Below are positions 61,600 to 64,000 of a stretch of 64,000 nt of DNA, in pieces (the stretch's first letter is position 1; every line of letters begins with the position of its first letter). Below the pieces are notes generated by a model. The model saw nothing but the letters and a program-made list of their open reading frames with translations. It did no database searches and was not told the origin of the DNA. The stretch spans positions 248,001-312,000 of the forward strand of contig NZ_KB893184.1 of NCBI RefSeq assembly GCF_000374025.1, read 5' to 3'. Made by a program: the position numbers and the translations under genes. Source of the stretch: Spirosoma panaciterrae DSM 21099 (lineage in GTDB: Bacteria; Bacteroidota; Bacteroidia; Cytophagales; Spirosomataceae).

Positions 61600-63774
61600 A
61601 TGGCTAAAAAGAAGCAACCCTCTGCCTACGAGAACCCTCGTTCGGCATCTCCCAAACCTACTCAAACTTCCGCAACCAATTCTACCCGGCCAAGTTCTAC
61701 CCGTGTCAGCGAGCCTGTTCAACGGCCGGTAACGCGACCAACGGTCTCTAAAGCGGCTGCAGCCCCCCCATCGTCCGATTTACCCATCGAAAAACGCCCG
61801 GTTGTCTGGTGGCCGGTAGCGGCTCTGGCTCTGTTAGGCTTTGTTTTATACGTTAATACCTTTGGGCATCAGTATGCACTCGACGATATAGCGGCCGTTG
61901 GTCAGAATTTATTCGTAAAGAAAGGGCTTGCGGGTATACCTGATCTGCTTCGTACCGAATTCTGGCATTTTAGCAATATTTCGCTGGGTTATTATCGACC
62001 CTTATCGCTGATCACCTTTGCGATGGAGCAGGAGTATTTCAAGGATAATCCGAACATCAGCCACATGATCAATGCCGGGTTGTACGCCCTGACGGGATTG
62101 TCGATTGGCGCGTTGCTTCAGAAGTGGCTGCCCGGTCAAACGATCATTGCTTTTCTGATTGGCTTGGTATTTATTGCTCACCCGATCCATACCGAGATTG
62201 TCGCGAATATCAAAGGGCGCGATGAAATCCTGAGCTTCCTGTTTATCTCGCTGATGTTACTGTCGTACTGGAAGCATCTTGAATCGGCTTCGTCGTTCTG
62301 GTACAAAGGCCCGGTAGGCGACTGGTTATTTGGTGGCTTATTTGGTCTGTTTGCTATTGTTGGCGGCTGGGTCATTGGCAGCAGTCTGACGGGAAGTACT
62401 TTTGGAGGTATCGTTGGTGTGCTGATCATGGGGTCGCTGTCGGCAAGCTGGGTAGGGCTGGCGTGTGTATCGCTGTATTTTGCCTTCCTGTCGAAAGAAT
62501 CGTCTATTGTGAGTCTGGCGCTGATTCCGGCTATGCAGTACTGGTTTGCCCGCCGGAATGTGTGGCAGTCGCTGATTAGTTTATGGCCGTTCCTGATTGT
62601 AGCCGCTTTGTTCTTCTTCCAGAAACAGAAGATGATTGGTACGCTGAGCGGAACACCGCCAGTCGACTGGGCCAACTATCCATATAAGATTTTACAGACC
62701 GAGAAATCGACAACTTTCAAATTCCTGATGTATTACATCCGGTTGTTGATTTTACCGCACCCACTGGTCTACGATTACTCCTACAATGTGATTCCATCGG
62801 GTAGTAAAGGGGATTTACTGACCTGGGCTGGTTTCCTGTCGTTGCTGGCTTTAGTTTGGTTAGGCTGGAAAGGGTTTATGAAGCGTACGCTATGGGGTTT
62901 TGGTATCTTCTGGTTCTTTGTTACGATGGCTCCGGGTCTGGGCTTTATCTGGATGCGGGGTGGTATCTTTGCAGAACGGTTTGCCTATGCTGCCGTGATG
63001 GGTTTTGCCTTCATCCTGATCTGGGCTTTGCAGAAACTGCTCGTTCGTGTTCAGGCCAATTCATCAGATGAGTCGACTGCCAAACCTGCCTTGGTTCGTT
63101 ATGCACCGCTGCTGGGGCTAATGGCCGTTGTGGCTGGGTTGTATTCATTCAAAACGGTGGAACGTAACCGGGATTGGGAGAACAATTTCATCCTGTTCAA
63201 CTCGGCCCTTCCTTATGCGCCCAATAGCTGCCAGGTGCAACGACACGTAGCCAATGAATGGATTGAGAAAGGGCTGAAAGATCGGGCTAAAGCGGATTCA
63301 ATTGCGAATGCTACCAATGCCATCAAGCCGAAGCCAACACCTGAACAGATCAAGAAGGCACAAGCACTGATCGATACGAATATTGCGCATGCGAATGTCC
63401 ACGGTCGCTGGGCACTTGACCATTTACAGGAGTCGACCCGTATCTATCCGAACTTTGGTGAAGCGTATTTCTCAATGGCGTATGTTTTCCAGAAAATTAC
63501 GCCCAACGTCGATTCGGCCAAGTATTATTATAAGCAGACCATTCGGGCGGCCAACGCCTATGCACCAGCTTACAACAACTTGGGGGTAATTTATCAGGGT
63601 GAAGGGCAGGCGCAAAATAATCGGCAGAAAATCGAGTTGGCATCGTACTACTACAATCGCTCGATGGTCGTAAACCCGGCTTATGTTGATGGACAGAACA
63701 ACCGGGCGAATCTGCTGAAAGCCTACGGAATCGATGTGAAGGTGCTGCCCGATTCGATCATCAATAAGTACTAG
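61600..63774 (+). CDS. TMTC/PMT-like membrane protein with TPR repeats
   Basis: A 724-residue membrane protein. The N-terminal 65 residues are a basic, Ser/Pro/Thr-rich, probably disordered segment. About ten hydrophobic segments follow, starting with WPVAALALLGFVLYVNTFGH and the conserved YALDDIAAV, whose acidic pair is the likely catalytic site of GT-C glycosyltransferases of the PMT/TMTC type. HPIHTEIVANIKGRDEILS also fits. The C-terminal 120 residues hold TPR repeats (YPNFGEAYFSMAYVFQKI, APAYNNLGVIYQGEGQ). A lipid-linked sugar is the probable donor. It may O-glycosylate secreted proteins, which is common in Bacteroidota, but that is inference. Confidence 0.82.
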   Translation: MAKKKQPSAYENPRSASPKPTQTSATNSTRPSSTRVSEPVQRPVTRPTVSKAAAAPPSSDLPIEKRPVVWWPVAALALLGFVLYVNTFGHQYALDDIAAVGQNLFVKKGLAGIPDLLRTEFWHFSNISLGYYRPLSLITFAMEQEYFKDNPNISHMINAGLYALTGLSIGALLQKWLPGQTIIAFLIGLVFIAHPIHTEIVANIKGRDEILSFLFISLMLLSYWKHLESASSFWYKGPVGDWLFGGLFGLFAIVGGWVIGSSLTGSTFGGIVGVLIMGSLSASWVGLACVSLYFAFLSKESSIVSLALIPAMQYWFARRNVWQSLISLWPFLIVAALFFFQKQKMIGTLSGTPPVDWANYPYKILQTEKSTTFKFLMYYIRLLILPHPLVYDYSYNVIPSGSKGDLLTWAGFLSLLALVWLGWKGFMKRTLWGFGIFWFFVTMAPGLGFIWMRGGIFAERFAYAAVMGFAFILIWALQKLLVRVQANSSDESTAKPALVRYAPLLGLMAVVAGLYSFKTVERNRDWENNFILFNSALPYAPNSCQVQRHVANEWIEKGLKDRAKADSIANATNAIKPKPTPEQIKKAQALIDTNIAHANVHGRWALDHLQESTRIYPNFGEAYFSMAYVFQKITPNVDSAKYYYKQTIRAANAYAPAYNNLGVIYQGEGQAQNNRQKIELASYYYNRSMVVNPAYVDGQNNRANLLKAYGIDVKVLPDSIINKY

Positions 63775-63783
63775 CTTAATAAT

Positions 63784-63839
63784 AACGCGGTAAGAAAGCC
63801 GCGCAAACGGGCTAAAGATTGCGGGCTTCTTACCGCGTT
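63784..63839. terminator. Imperfect hairpin after the TMTC-like gene
   Basis: AACGCGGTAAGAA at 63784-63796 pairs with TTCTTACCGCGTT near 63827-63839; the stem continues imperfectly through GCC/GGC. It is the first of two hairpins in tandem. Confidence 0.6.
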
Positions 63840-63841
63840 CT

Positions 63842-63885
63842 AAAAAAGTTTGAGGGGTGGCATTCGCCACCCCTCAAACTTTTTT
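63842..63885. terminator. Perfect 20-bp hairpin, bidirectional terminator
   Basis: AAAAAAGTTTGAGGGGTGGC at 63842-63861 is exactly complementary to 63866-63885 around the loop ATTC. It ends the TMTC-like gene and the permease gene, whose stop codon lies at its right edge. Confidence 0.9.
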
Positions 63886-64000
63886 TATTCTTCAGCCAAT
63901 GTACGGGAGATGTTCATCCGGTAAACGCCCAGTGCCGGAAGGGCAGCGGCCAGGATGCCGATAAGAAGGGCAATGCCAAGCAGTCCCCACTCTTCGGGCA
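63885..64000 (-). CDS. End of a MacB/FtsX-type ABC transporter permease
   Basis: Only the last 38 codons lie in the window. They read EEWGLLGIALLIGILAAALP and then ALGVYRMNISRTLAEE, the final membrane segment and basic tail typical of FtsX-domain permeases (lipoprotein or macrolide exporter type). The stop is the TAA complementary to 63885-63887, inside the terminator hairpin. Most of the gene lies to the right. Confidence 0.7.
   Translation of the reverse strand, partial: PEEWGLLGIALLIGILAAALPALGVYRMNISRTLAEE

Overview
The window reads as chromosomal DNA of a Bacteroidota bacterium of the order Cytophagales, most likely the family Spirosomataceae (Spirosoma or a close relative). The grounds are the giant SprA protein of the type IX secretion/gliding apparatus, GldF, LytS/LytTR two-component pairs, SusC-like carboxypeptidase-regulatory/beta-barrel architecture, DUF4199 proteins, PVC-type propeller/HEAT/cytochrome c proteins, Bacteroidota-type promoters (TAnnTTTG -7 elements) and near absence of Shine-Dalgarno sequences. 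The genus is an inference; no rRNA or tRNA gene was found. No phage, transposase, CRISPR array or plasmid function was found.

Layout. 1-7.3 kb: pyrD (cut by the window edge), cysM, a stand-alone LytTR protein, a long-chain acyl-CoA ligase, a densely structured 200-bp intergenic stretch, a Gfo/Idh/MocA oxidoreductase, and a pnuC-nadR pair for nicotinamide riboside salvage. 7.3-19.7 kb: a small lipoprotein, a stand-alone glycogen-binding (CBM48-like) domain, a sugar isomerase-like TIM barrel and a 1035-residue propeller/HEAT/cytochrome c protein that look like one sugar-oxidation unit, YceI, a beta-barrel receptor, a LytS/LytTR pair and a YihY membrane protein. 19.8-25.5 kb: an exported zinc peptidase fused to MORN repeats, then a tight three-gene unit of a miniature GrpE-like protein, an unusual 832-residue Hsp70 and an unrecognised tail-anchored protein. 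26-35.4 kb: a DUF2252 protein, then a three-gene operon of a Tat lipoprotein phosphoesterase, an outer-membrane barrel and a GH18/NodB/GT2 fusion that joins PgaB-like and PgaC-like activities; then DoxX-like and HGSNAT-like membrane proteins. 35.5-42 kb: a second LytS/LytTR pair, an FAD/NAD(P) protein with DUF3891, a Ycf48-like propeller and a DUF2520 dehydrogenase. 42.3-50 kb: sprA. 50-64 kb: a MerR/SDR divergent pair with a clear operator, an aldo/keto reductase, gcvH, a dihydroorotase homologue lacking metal ligands followed by two DUF4199 genes, gldF and a VanZ gene, a TPR lipoprotein-like protein, gnd, a fatty acid desaturase, a secreted nuclease, a TMTC-like membrane/TPR protein and the end of a MacB/FtsX-type permease.

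The best candidate for an undescribed system is 21799-25525: GrpE-like protein, Hsp70 with an inserted beta domain, altered interdomain linker and a UVR-like motif in its C-terminal helical extension, and a membrane-anchored partner, all separated by 11-base gaps. The GH18/NodB/GT2 fusion operon and the ligand-less dihydroorotase are the next most interesting points.
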